The notes below the pieces were generated by a model, which saw nothing but the letters and a program-made list of their open reading frames with translations, was not told the DNA's origin and ran no database searches. A stretch of DNA of 20,099 nucleotides, taken from IMG/VR virus record IMGVR_UViG_3300009543_000340, positions 1-20,099 of that record. One strand, given 5' to 3'. Position 1 is the first letter of the stretch. Every line of letters begins with the position of its first letter. Of this stretch, positions 6,012 through 12,867 are shown piece by piece. The position numbers were made by a program, and so were the translations under genes. The stretch is from a virus.

Positions 6012-7901
6012 ATGAAGCTGATATGGGATATTGAAGCCAATGGCTTGTTATCTAAACAGGGAAAGAAACCTGCGGCTGACACTATCTGGATGGTGGTAAC
6101 TAAAGATATAGAAACTGATAAAGAGTATATCTTCTGTGATCACACTACTAAAGATGGTTCACGACCTTTAAAAGAGGCGTGGAAGCATTTATCACAAGCA
6201 AAAGAGTTAATAGGTCACAATATTATCTCCTATGATTTACCTGTGTTAAAGAAGCTTGTCGGCTGGGTTCCAAACCCTAAGACTGTTATTCGCGATACTA
6301 TGCTAATGTCTCAGATATTAGACTACAATCGCTTTGGCGGTCGTCATGCACTTGCTTTATGGGGTCAGTACCTTGGCCAGAAGAAGCCAGAGCACGAGGA
6401 TTGGATGAACTACTCAGACGATATGCTACACAGATGTCGTGAAGATGTTGGTATTAACGAAAAAGTTTATCGTTTACTAGCAAGAGAGTTGTCAACAATC
6501 TTGTCTGGATTGTCCGATGAGAAGCAGGGTATGTTTAAACGCTCGCTACGAATCGAACATGAGATAGCCACCTTCAGTAGTATGTGCCATGAGGGTGGTT
6601 GGGTGTTTGACATTAATTCTGCTAGGAAGCTACAATTCGCTATGGAATGCGAAATGGCAGATATTGAGAAAGAAATTGTTCCTAAATTAAAGATAAGAGT
6701 TAAGTGTCTAGAAAGAAGAGACCCAGCTAATAACTCGTTCCGCTTTAAAGAACCTGAGTTCCGAAAAGATGGCGCGTATATGGCTAGAACCTGTGCTCAC
6801 TTTAAGATTGAGCAAAGCAATGGTAAGACAAGTAAGCGACTGATTGACGGTCCTTATAACAAGGTTGAGTTTGTAGAACCTGATATGTCTAGTATGGATG
6901 CTATTAAACTGCATCTAGACGCTATTGGCTGGGAACCTTTAGATTGGAACTGGGAAAAGAAGGGACGGGAATTCACTAAGAAATCCCCTAAACTATGTAC
7001 TGAGTCATTACTTAAACTAGGAAGAGACGGCGAGTTAATTGACCGTTACACTACTACTAAGTCTAGACTCGGAATCCTAAATGGCTGGGTTAATAACCTT
7101 AGTTCGGATGGTAGGTTGCGAGGTGACATGTTCACTATTGCTACCCCTACTGGTCGCGCTAGGCACAAGACAGTCGTTAATGTCCCCGGCGCAGATGCCG
7201 CTTGGGGTAAGGAAATGCGTAGTTTGTTTGGATGTGAGAGAGGCTACAAGGTTGTCGGTGCTGATAGTGCTGGTAATCAGTTTAGAGCCTTGTGTCACTA
7301 CATCAAAGATGATGACTTCACTAACGAAGTTATTAACGGAGATGTACACCAGAAGAATGCAGATATCTTAGGCTGTAAACGCTCAACAGCAAAGCCTTGG
7401 ATTTATGCTTTCTTATTTGGTGCTGGCTTGGAAAAGCTAGGTCTCATTCTCACAGGTGTTCGTAATGCTAAAGCAGGTAAAGAAAGTCGTGCTAAGTTCG
7501 CGGCGGCTATTCCCGGCTTTAAGCGTCTTGTAGATCGTCTTAATGAGATTTACCAGATAAGTGAACATCAAAACAAGCGCCCTTCTATCCCTGCACTAGA
7601 TGGTCGTAGAATCTATATCGATTCAAGTCACAAAGCCCTCAACTACCTTCTACAATCTGCGGAAGGTATAACCTGTAAGGCCGCTGTATCTTATACAATG
7701 GCAAAGTTTAAAGAAGAAAATATAGACGCTAGACCTCTAGTATTTTATCACGATGAACAAGAGTGGGCAGTAAGAGAGGATCAAGCACAAAGAGCCGCTG
7801 AGATAATGGCAGAATCATTCAGAGAAGCACCGAAGTGGTTTGGTGTGGAATGTATGGATGGTGATGCTTTGATTGGCGATAACTGGTACGATGTACACTA
7901 A
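6012..7901 (+). CDS. Family A DNA polymerase with 3'-5' exonuclease, T7 gp5-like
   Basis: This 629-residue replicative polymerase has an N-terminal proofreading domain with D6 and E8 (DIEANG), D75 (HNIISYD) and D145 (REDVG). The polymerase domain has motif A GADSAGNQFR (D418, T7 D475), motif B RSTAKPWIYAFLFGAG (K461, Y465; T7 K522, Y526) and motif C YHDE (D581; T7 D654). The C-terminal His, important in T7 (H704), is kept. It is 75 residues shorter than T7 gp5; the thumb region that holds the thioredoxin-binding loop is present but shorter. T7 E480 is replaced by Q423 and T7 Y530 by F469. AAGGAG at 5999-6004 supports the start. In T7 this gene follows the primase-helicase gene; here it precedes it. 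Confidence 0.97.
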   Translation: MKLIWDIEANGLLSKQGKKPAADTIWMVVTKDIETDKEYIFCDHTTKDGSRPLKEAWKHLSQAKELIGHNIISYDLPVLKKLVGWVPNPKTVIRDTMLMSQILDYNRFGGRHALALWGQYLGQKKPEHEDWMNYSDDMLHRCREDVGINEKVYRLLARELSTILSGLSDEKQGMFKRSLRIEHEIATFSSMCHEGGWVFDINSARKLQFAMECEMADIEKEIVPKLKIRVKCLERRDPANNSFRFKEPEFRKDGAYMARTCAHFKIEQSNGKTSKRLIDGPYNKVEFVEPDMSSMDAIKLHLDAIGWEPLDWNWEKKGREFTKKSPKLCTESLLKLGRDGELIDRYTTTKSRLGILNGWVNNLSSDGRLRGDMFTIATPTGRARHKTVVNVPGADAAWGKEMRSLFGCERGYKVVGADSAGNQFRALCHYIKDDDFTNEVINGDVHQKNADILGCKRSTAKPWIYAFLFGAGLEKLGLILTGVRNAKAGKESRAKFAAAIPGFKRLVDRLNEIYQISEHQNKRPSIPALDGRRIYIDSSHKALNYLLQSAEGITCKAAVSYTMAKFKEENIDARPLVFYHDEQEWAVREDQAQRAAEIMAESFREAPKWFGVECMDGDALIGDNWYDVH

Positions 7902-7911
7902 GGGGTCTATA

Positions 7912-8391
7912 ATGCTTAATCCTATTAATGTTTTTAAAACTTTTAAAGACTACAATGATTGGTGCGGGTGCAGACCTTCAAACCAAGCGGTAAGGGTGAG
8001 CTTTTGTGAGAAGGGTATACCTTTTACAATAGTTCGCCCTCATTCACCCAGTGCTTCACAAGAACTTCTTGACAAAAGAATGAGGAAGGTCTTGATGTCT
8101 ACTGGTATGGATGTGGAAAACAAGAAAAGGAGTCAACAATTAGAACAAAAGGTAATGGAGATGTTAGGGGATGACAATGAGGTATACCTTATCTTGTCCC
8201 CTAACCATGCGTATAAGCGCTGTAGAACAACCGGGCTTGCCGCGTATGAAAATAATTGTTTTAAATTAATTCACAAAGAAAGCAACATCTTAATTACTAA
8301 TGAAATAATAAAGGCGGCAAAAGATATGCCTCTTAAAGAAGCATGTGTTTTTGTTTCTTGTCTATACGAAATGGGAGTTGAAACAAAATGA
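7912..8391 (+). CDS. Unknown protein
   Basis: The protein is 159 residues from the ATG at 7912, which follows AAGGGG at the polymerase stop. A longer frame from 7873 runs inside the polymerase gene and is unlikely. The N-terminal part has CGC near 18-20. The middle is charged and helical (about 50-85), followed by a strand EVYLILSPNHAY. No catalytic motif is recognised. Its end overlaps the next gene by ATGA. Confidence 0.72.
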   Translation: MLNPINVFKTFKDYNDWCGCRPSNQAVRVSFCEKGIPFTIVRPHSPSASQELLDKRMRKVLMSTGMDVENKKRSQQLEQKVMEMLGDDNEVYLILSPNHAYKRCRTTGLAAYENNCFKLIHKESNILITNEIIKAAKDMPLKEACVFVSCLYEMGVETK

Positions 8392-8738
8392 ATATACTAG
8401 GACATATGGAAGCCTCACACGAGGCAATGCGTGAAGTAGACTGGCGATTAAGCAATGCTAACCATTGTACATGGATAGTTGATTGGCGTTTAATCGATGA
8501 CATTAACTCTTTCTACTCTGCTATTGTGTATGATGAAGATGCTGGCTTTTGTACTTTAGTTGGATCTCTTGAGGATGATTATCACATTCGAGATATCTTT
8601 CACGGTGTAGAACTCTGGCAATCATACGATGACATTGTACTTGGCGATTTAAGCCCTGAGTTAAAAGAACTGTTCCTTTCTAAATTAACGGAAGAACAGC
8701 TAAACGAAATAATAATAAAAGAAATGGGAATCAACTAA
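8388..8738 (+). CDS. Unknown acidic protein
   Basis: This 116-residue acidic protein overlaps the preceding gene by ATGA, which suggests coupled translation. It contains two similar DWRL segments (near 18 and 32), a strand-rich centre and a helical C-terminus (LSPELKELFLSKLTEEQLNEIII). No family is recognised. It is part of the accessory block between the polymerase and exonuclease genes. Confidence 0.7.
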   Translation: MNILGHMEASHEAMREVDWRLSNANHCTWIVDWRLIDDINSFYSAIVYDEDAGFCTLVGSLEDDYHIRDIFHGVELWQSYDDIVLGDLSPELKELFLSKLTEEQLNEIIIKEMGIN

Positions 8739-8759
8739 CTACTAGAAAAGGAAACAAAT

Positions 8760-9257
8760 ATGGACTATTATGATCAAAACTTTGTACAAGCAACTGTAGT
8801 TAATGCTTACAAGAAAACCTTCTGTGAAATAACTACACTAGTATTGCCTTGTGGTACTTATCTAACTAACACTCTAGTGTGGCGTAGTGGTGAAGTTTAC
8901 TTAAATATGACCGAAGAGGATGCTGTATTCTACAAGATGGGTAGTTTAGACTTCACAGATGAGCAGGGTATGTTTGATACTGACCTGCTAGAAGATCTAA
9001 ACATAGAGTGGGAAATGGCAGGAGCCTTTGATGGTCAGGAATCTGAATGGGAAGTAGTAGAAGAAACTGGCCCTTTTGGTGAGATGGCTTTGCGTTACCA
9101 TGAAGACAAGTATGAAGAGTCCGAAGCATTACAAGATGAGTACTTTAGTTTCTTAGAGTACATTGAAGAAGCACTAGGTGGTGAAATCGACACCTATAAA
9201 ATAGAGATACCCGAAGGAATCGAGGTATCTTTTAACACAACAACAATGGCAGACTAG
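8760..9257 (+). CDS. Strongly acidic protein, unknown function; possible DNA mimic
   Basis: This 165-residue protein has about 39 Asp/Glu and 7 Lys/Arg by hand count, giving a net charge near -32 spread along its length. It is beta-rich at the N-terminus and has acidic helices near 105-140. AAAGGAAAC before the ATG is the ribosome binding site; the same spacer style recurs before the next gene. Known phage proteins with such charge (T7 Ocr, for example) mimic DNA to block restriction enzymes or nucleases, but no homology to them is visible, so that role is only a hypothesis. Confidence 0.72.
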   Translation: MDYYDQNFVQATVVNAYKKTFCEITTLVLPCGTYLTNTLVWRSGEVYLNMTEEDAVFYKMGSLDFTDEQGMFDTDLLEDLNIEWEMAGAFDGQESEWEVVEETGPFGEMALRYHEDKYEESEALQDEYFSFLEYIEEALGGEIDTYKIEIPEGIEVSFNTTTMAD

Positions 9258-9271
9258 AAAAGGAAACACAC

Positions 9272-9622
9272 ATGTATTATGTGTATAACATACAATCTAA
9301 GCACCCAGATGATGATGAAGTTAAAACTTACATCGGAATCACTGGCTCAGTAGTTGAGAGAGCCAAATCACACCGTTCATCTTTTAGATACAAAGAAGCT
9401 GAATGGATTAACTGCGAGGTCGTCTTTGAAACCCCTAGCATTTCAGAAGCACTCAAGAAAGAGTATGCGCTGATTGATGAAGCGTTAGGCGGTGTCCTTA
9501 AAGATGGTAATCGCGAAAACTTTGAGGGTTCATGTCTGAACCGCTCAACTGTCGCCTCCTTTCCCCTAGGAGATGGTATGCACCTGTGCTACTCAGCAAA
9601 GCGGCAGTTTTACGTTAAATAA
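9272..9622 (+). CDS. GIY-YIG nuclease-domain protein (small)
   Basis: This 116-residue protein is a minimal GIY-YIG-like domain. YYVYNI at 2-7 stands for the first motif and TYIGIT at 19-24 for the second. R30 in the following helix and E64 (KKEYALIDEA) match the expected catalytic Arg and Glu. No extra DNA-binding domain is present. Members are homing, repair or recombination nucleases, so it could be a free-standing homing nuclease or cut host DNA. AAAGGAAAC before the ATG supports the start. The domain call is fairly secure, the biological role is open. Confidence 0.72.
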   Translation: MYYVYNIQSKHPDDDEVKTYIGITGSVVERAKSHRSSFRYKEAEWINCEVVFETPSISEALKKEYALIDEALGGVLKDGNRENFEGSCLNRSTVASFPLGDGMHLCYSAKRQFYVK

Positions 9623-9642
9623 CTAACCGCAAAGGATAGGAA

Positions 9643-9861
9643 ATGGAACAAGCAAAAACAGAGAATGCAAACTTTAATGTAGATGAAATAATGCAAAAAA
9701 CTGTTGGTATGGATTTACCTACATTTATCACATTAGCAGGTTTAATTAAGACTGGAGCACCCTTTCTTATTAATGCCTGTAGATTTCATCCCACGTTAAT
9801 GACAATTGCAGCCATCAGTGCCGCTCTCTATGCTCGTCAACAATTAATGATTAAAGAGTAG
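9643..9861 (+). CDS. Small hydrophobic protein, probable membrane protein
   Basis: This 72-residue protein has a polar N-terminus (about 1-22) and hydrophobic segments at about 25-45 (LPTFITLAGLIKTGAPFLINA) and 50-63 (PTLMTIAAISAALY), ending in a basic tail. AGGA before the ATG is the ribosome binding site. It lies 11 bases before another small protein of the same build. The role is unknown; a two-protein membrane complex or host-envelope function is possible. Confidence 0.68.
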   Translation: MEQAKTENANFNVDEIMQKTVGMDLPTFITLAGLIKTGAPFLINACRFHPTLMTIAAISAALYARQQLMIKE

Positions 9862-9872
9862 ATATTTATATT

Positions 9873-10118
9873 ATGAATAAATTTGAAAGCATTAAAAGTA
9901 AAGTTAAAGAAGCCTTAGACAGCGATGAATTTGCAATCGCAAAAGATCGTGTAATACATGCCTCATGTGCTATAGTTAGTATTCCCGGTTTTAAGGAGCT
10001 AGCCAAGGGTGCTATTGTAGGTGTGCTGGTAGGTTTAGCTATTCCTCAAGTAAGAGTCGCTAATGCGGCCCGTGTAGGAATAGTACTAAGCGCTTATTCT
10101 ATCGTTACTTCTAAATAA
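9873..10118 (+). CDS. Small hydrophobic protein, probable membrane protein
   Basis: This 81-residue protein has a charged, helical N-terminus (1-28) and Gly/Ala/Val-rich hydrophobic segments at about 43-57 (AKGAIVGVLVGLAIP) and 63-78. The ribosome binding site is poor: the 12 bases before the ATG are almost all A and T, with only GAG farther upstream. It may therefore be translated weakly or by coupling with the preceding gene. No family is recognised. Confidence 0.65.
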   Translation: MNKFESIKSKVKEALDSDEFAIAKDRVIHASCAIVSIPGFKELAKGAIVGVLVGLAIPQVRVANAARVGIVLSAYSIVTSK

Positions 10119-10128
10119 GGAAAGAGAA

Positions 10129-10422
10129 ATGAACAATGAAATTGAAGTTGAAGATATGATGTCACATGTAACAGGTGATAGAACTGATTTAATATTAGAT
10201 GTTGTTGTTACCTCTGAACTAGGTTACCATGTAGATATTCCTAATTATGTCTTAGAACAAGGTATAAGGAAAGTCGAAAAGGTAGAAGACCAACTAATCG
10301 TAGAAACAGAAAAGGGCAATAGGTTTACCTACCCTCTTAACTGTATCTACACTTCCGAACAGCCCCATATAGAAGTTATGGGGTTAGTAAACAAGCACGG
10401 AGATGTAATCTATGAAGATTGA
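10129..10422 (+). CDS. Small acidic protein, unknown function
   Basis: This 97-residue protein has an acidic N-terminus and appears beta-rich (DLILDVVVTSELGYHVDIP, then DQLIVETEKGNRFTYPL). This could be a small barrel-type fold. AAGGAAAG precedes the ATG. It overlaps the next gene by 11 bases. No family is recognised. Confidence 0.7.
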   Translation: MNNEIEVEDMMSHVTGDRTDLILDVVVTSELGYHVDIPNYVLEQGIRKVEKVEDQLIVETEKGNRFTYPLNCIYTSEQPHIEVMGLVNKHGDVIYED

Positions 10423-10924
10423 AGTACCAGTAGAAGAGTATGCCAGTGAATCACAACTGATTGAGATATACGACATTATAACCTTATATCAAGATTGGAT
10501 GTGTGAAGCTGGGTATGCTTTTGAGTCGTGGAAGTTAGCCAACCAACCTAAAGTGCTGCGGATTAAATGTGGTGAGTTGTTGTACACCGATGTAGTAATT
10601 GCAACCGAAGAAACTGAATTATCTCTAAAAGCAATACCGCCTTATAAAGACCTAATCCTATCTCTTATGGAAAACGGGAGAGGTTTGAGCTTTATGGTTA
10701 ATTCAGATAAATACGCCACCCCTTTTTACATAACCAAAGATGGTAATTTATTTCCGACCCTAAACTCTACAGAGGTATCTCAGTGGACAATATCAGGTAA
10801 CAACTATGCTAGTGATGGGAAAGAAATAACTACCGCTATTCTTGATTCGATGAGAGATGGTAAGGGGTTTCACGAAGCATTTGAGCTTCATAAAATATAC
10901 AAGGAAATGAATTTATGTCAATGA
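10412..10924 (+). CDS. Unknown protein whose gene contains a phage promoter
   Basis: This 170-residue protein overlaps its neighbours on both sides: 11 bases with the preceding gene and 10 bases with mazG. The first half is helical with several Trp/Tyr. The second has a turn-rich part (NGRGLSFMVNSDKYATPFYITKDG-like, about 88-111) and a helical C-terminus. No family is recognised. The codons for AIPPYKD are also the candidate phage promoter at 10632-10649, so this stretch may be constrained at the DNA level. Confidence 0.7.
   Translation: MKIEVPVEEYASESQLIEIYDIITLYQDWMCEAGYAFESWKLANQPKVLRIKCGELLYTDVVIATEETELSLKAIPPYKDLILSLMENGRGLSFMVNSDKYATPFYITKDGNLFPTLNSTEVSQWTISGNNYASDGKEITTAILDSMRDGKGFHEAFELHKIYKEMNLCQ
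10632..10649 (+). promoter_or_regulatory. Candidate phage RNA polymerase promoter 3, inside a gene
   Basis: CAATACCGCCTTATAAA-G lies in the middle of the 10412-10924 coding region, with presumed +1 G at 10649. From its second base through 10650 it is identical over 18 bases to promoter 2 (2658-2675). It would drive mazG, the exonuclease, the GIY-YIG nuclease and the primase-helicase. Function is inferred from the identity. Confidence 0.68.
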
Positions 10925-11220
10925 ATGCCCTTGATCAATATCAAGCAACTGCGGGGAAATATGCAACCGCACACAATGACCTAGACACCCTGTACATCGG
11001 GTTGTCTGCGGAGGTAGGTGAGTTAATGTCCGAGCGTATGATGGACAAAAGAACTGACCGTGAAAACTCAGAAGTGTACAATAAGGCTTCTGAGCTAGGC
11101 GATATACTTTGGTATGTTGCTACTATAGCTAAAGCAGAAGGTTACGATTTGAGCCACATCGCTCATATAAACGAAGTAAAACTAATCAAAAGAAAACAAG
11201 GAGAAAAAGATGACACCTGA
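10915..11220 (+). CDS. MazG-like nucleotide pyrophosphohydrolase
   Basis: This 101-residue protein has the all-alpha MazG-type pattern: LSAEVGEL with E33 and E36, then ASELGDILWY with E60 and D63. Together these give the metal-binding ExxE...ExxD arrangement. The C-terminal helix IAHINEVKLIKRKQG is also typical. Such enzymes hydrolyse (d)NTPs to monophosphates; phage forms are thought to tune the nucleotide or alarmone pool. AAGGAA before the ATG supports the start; Met3 is an alternative. It overlaps the genes on both sides by about 10 bases. Confidence 0.85.
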   Translation: MSMNALDQYQATAGKYATAHNDLDTLYIGLSAEVGELMSERMMDKRTDRENSEVYNKASELGDILWYVATIAKAEGYDLSHIAHINEVKLIKRKQGEKDDT

Positions 11221-11509
11221 AAGACTTAACTCTTTACTTAAAAATAACAACCGTGATTCACTACTACGTTTAACGCAGAAGCACCAAGCAACTGGTCTTT
11301 CTAAATTAAACAAGCGTGAGTTAGCTACTATTATTGTTAACGCTGAAAAAGAAGCGAACGATAAAGCTGTAGCTGAAAAGTACTTAAATGAAACCCTTGT
11401 TGACACCGATGAGCCTGTAATTTCTTGTGAAACTAAATTGTATTACAAGATAGAAGATTTCCTGCAGTCTGTTGTAGACCGCATTAAACGACTAGTAGGT
11501 ATGTTTTAA
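11210..11509 (+). CDS. Unknown helical protein
   Basis: This 99-residue protein overlaps the end of mazG by 11 bases, with AAGGAG about 10 bases before its ATG. Residues about 18-45 (LLRLTQKHQATGLSKLNKRELATIIV) have the helix-loop-helix look of SAP or Rho-N nucleic-acid-binding motifs (L..L...G...l.K.eL...I). This is suggestive only. The C-terminal helix LQSVVDRIKRLVGMF is amphipathic. Its stop overlaps the next start (TAATG). Confidence 0.68.
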   Translation: MTPERLNSLLKNNNRDSLLRLTQKHQATGLSKLNKRELATIIVNAEKEANDKAVAEKYLNETLVDTDEPVISCETKLYYKIEDFLQSVVDRIKRLVGMF

Positions 11510-11628
11510 TGGGAGAGATTCAAAAGTACGGAATTTGTACCTTTTGCAATGTACATCATCATGGTGTTTGTGATGCTGAAATAGAAGCTAAACGAAAAGA
11601 GGAAGAAGAAAATGTTACTGATAGTTGA
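11509..11628 (+). CDS. 39-residue Cys/His miniprotein, zinc-ribbon-like
   Basis: A short frame starts at the TAATG junction with the preceding gene and ends TGA at 11626-11628, overlapping the exonuclease start by 17 bases. The protein reads MGEIQKYGICTFCNVHHHGV, then CDAEIEAKRKEEEENVTDS. CTFC followed by HHH and a third Cys could form a small zinc site, with a charged helical tail. Coupled translation through TAATG, as in neighbouring genes, supports its reality. Without it there would be a 102-base gap. No family is recognised. Confidence 0.6.
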   Translation: MGEIQKYGICTFCNVHHHGVCDAEIEAKRKEEEENVTDS

Positions 11629-12346
11629 TGGTGACCCTGTAGTATTTCGTTCTAGTTGGAATCGCAATAGCTTAGAAGAAACGCGAGAGCGCTATGAAGA
11701 GATGATTGACGATATTGCTGGACGATGTTTTGCAGATGAAATAAAAGTAGCTGTATGGGGCGATAATAACTTTCGCCTAGATTTTTATCACGATTATAAG
11801 AACACCCCTAATCGTATTAAATCTAAAGAGCGTAACTTGTACTTCATGGATATGCGACACGAGTTAGTTGCTGACGGTAAAGTAACCCCTGCAGATGGAA
11901 TGGAAGCGGATGACTTAGTACGTATCTGGGCAGAGGAAGCCCGTGCTGAAGGTAAGGACTTTGTTATTGCTTCAATCGATAAAGACCTTTTGTGCATTGA
12001 AGGTGCTCACTACCTAATTCATCGTGATGAGTTTAAACACATGGATAAAGAAACCGCAGATGAACACTACTGGACTCAAGTATTAACCGGAGACAGTGTA
12101 GACAACATCCAAGGTATTAAAGGTATTGGCCCTAAGAAGGCTCAGAAGATTTTAGCTGGTGCTAAATTCGGTGAGCGTAAGCAACGAGTTATTGATGCTT
12201 ATTATGAGCACTATGGGTCTAACTGGAAGGAGAAGATGGTTCACTGCGGTACCTTAGTTCATATTATGCCCACTAGAGACGGTGTCTTTTCCTTGGATGA
12301 GAAGGATGCCCCTACGGAGGTTTTAGATGGCGAAGAAAGCAGTTAA
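11612..12346 (+). CDS. 5'-3' exonuclease, T7 gp6-like (FEN/PIN family)
   Basis: This 244-residue nuclease should remove RNA primers and degrade host DNA. The PIN-type core shows D6 and D8 (VDGDP), the acidic cluster DGMEADDL with E98, D100 and D101, and SIDKDL with D123 and D125. The helix-3-turn-helix GDSVDNIQGIKGIGPKKA (160-177) supplies D161 and D164 and binds the duplex backbone. It is somewhat shorter than T7 gp6 (300). GAGGAAGA before the ATG is the ribosome binding site. Its end overlaps the GIY-YIG gene by 20 bases. Confidence 0.93.
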   Translation: MLLIVDGDPVVFRSSWNRNSLEETRERYEEMIDDIAGRCFADEIKVAVWGDNNFRLDFYHDYKNTPNRIKSKERNLYFMDMRHELVADGKVTPADGMEADDLVRIWAEEARAEGKDFVIASIDKDLLCIEGAHYLIHRDEFKHMDKETADEHYWTQVLTGDSVDNIQGIKGIGPKKAQKILAGAKFGERKQRVIDAYYEHYGSNWKEKMVHCGTLVHIMPTRDGVFSLDEKDAPTEVLDGEESS

Positions 12347-12866
12347 AAAGAAAGTAACACCGAAGAAGAAAGTACCTAAGTATGTAGCAAAGAAGACAAT
12401 GTTACAAGAGTCTATTGGTCATTGGTATTACAATGGTGACATGGAAATATCTAATAAGTTCGGCTTTTTATATTTAATGATAAACCGAACAGAAGGTATG
12501 GCATACATAGGTAAGCGTCAGTTTTGGAAATACAAGAAAGGAAGTATGACTAAAACAGGGGCTAATACTTGGCGGCTTTATAAGTCGTCTTCTTCACACA
12601 TAGAGGAGTGCATTAAAGAAGGCGATGAGTTTTCTTATCACATGTTAGGTGTATTTGAAACAAGAGCGTGGTTGTCTTATGGAGAAGCTTATTTACAAAT
12701 GGCTTTAGACACGTTAACTGCTCGCGATGAAGAGGGTAACCGTTTATGGTATAATAACCAAGTTGCCCCTGTCAAGTACATTCCGAAGCGAAGTGATATA
12801 GAGTTAAAAACTTTAGAAGACGCTTTTAATAGTGCACATAAATTAACTTCATTAATTGGAAAATAG
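12327..12866 (+). CDS. GIY-YIG nuclease, SegE-like type
   Basis: This 179-residue protein has a Lys-rich N-terminal tail (1-24), then a GIY-YIG-type domain: GFLYLMIN at 46-53, AYIGKRQFW at 59-67, TWRLYKSSS at 81-89, and E120 (SYGEAYLQ) as the probable catalytic Glu. The pattern is like SegE-type GIY-YIG proteins of phages. GGAGG at 12316-12320 supports the ATG. It lies between the exonuclease and primase-helicase genes, and no gp3-like endonuclease I is seen in the window. It could therefore be a homing nuclease or a replacement branched-DNA nuclease. The domain call is good, the role open. Confidence 0.78.
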   Translation: MAKKAVKKKVTPKKKVPKYVAKKTMLQESIGHWYYNGDMEISNKFGFLYLMINRTEGMAYIGKRQFWKYKKGSMTKTGANTWRLYKSSSSHIEECIKEGDEFSYHMLGVFETRAWLSYGEAYLQMALDTLTARDEEGNRLWYNNQVAPVKYIPKRSDIELKTLEDAFNSAHKLTSLIGK

Positions 12867-12867
12867 T

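Noticed and set aside
7081-7371. + strand frame of 96 codons within the DNA polymerase gene
   Set aside because: It overlaps polymerase motif A in another frame, with no ribosome binding site and no gene-like features.
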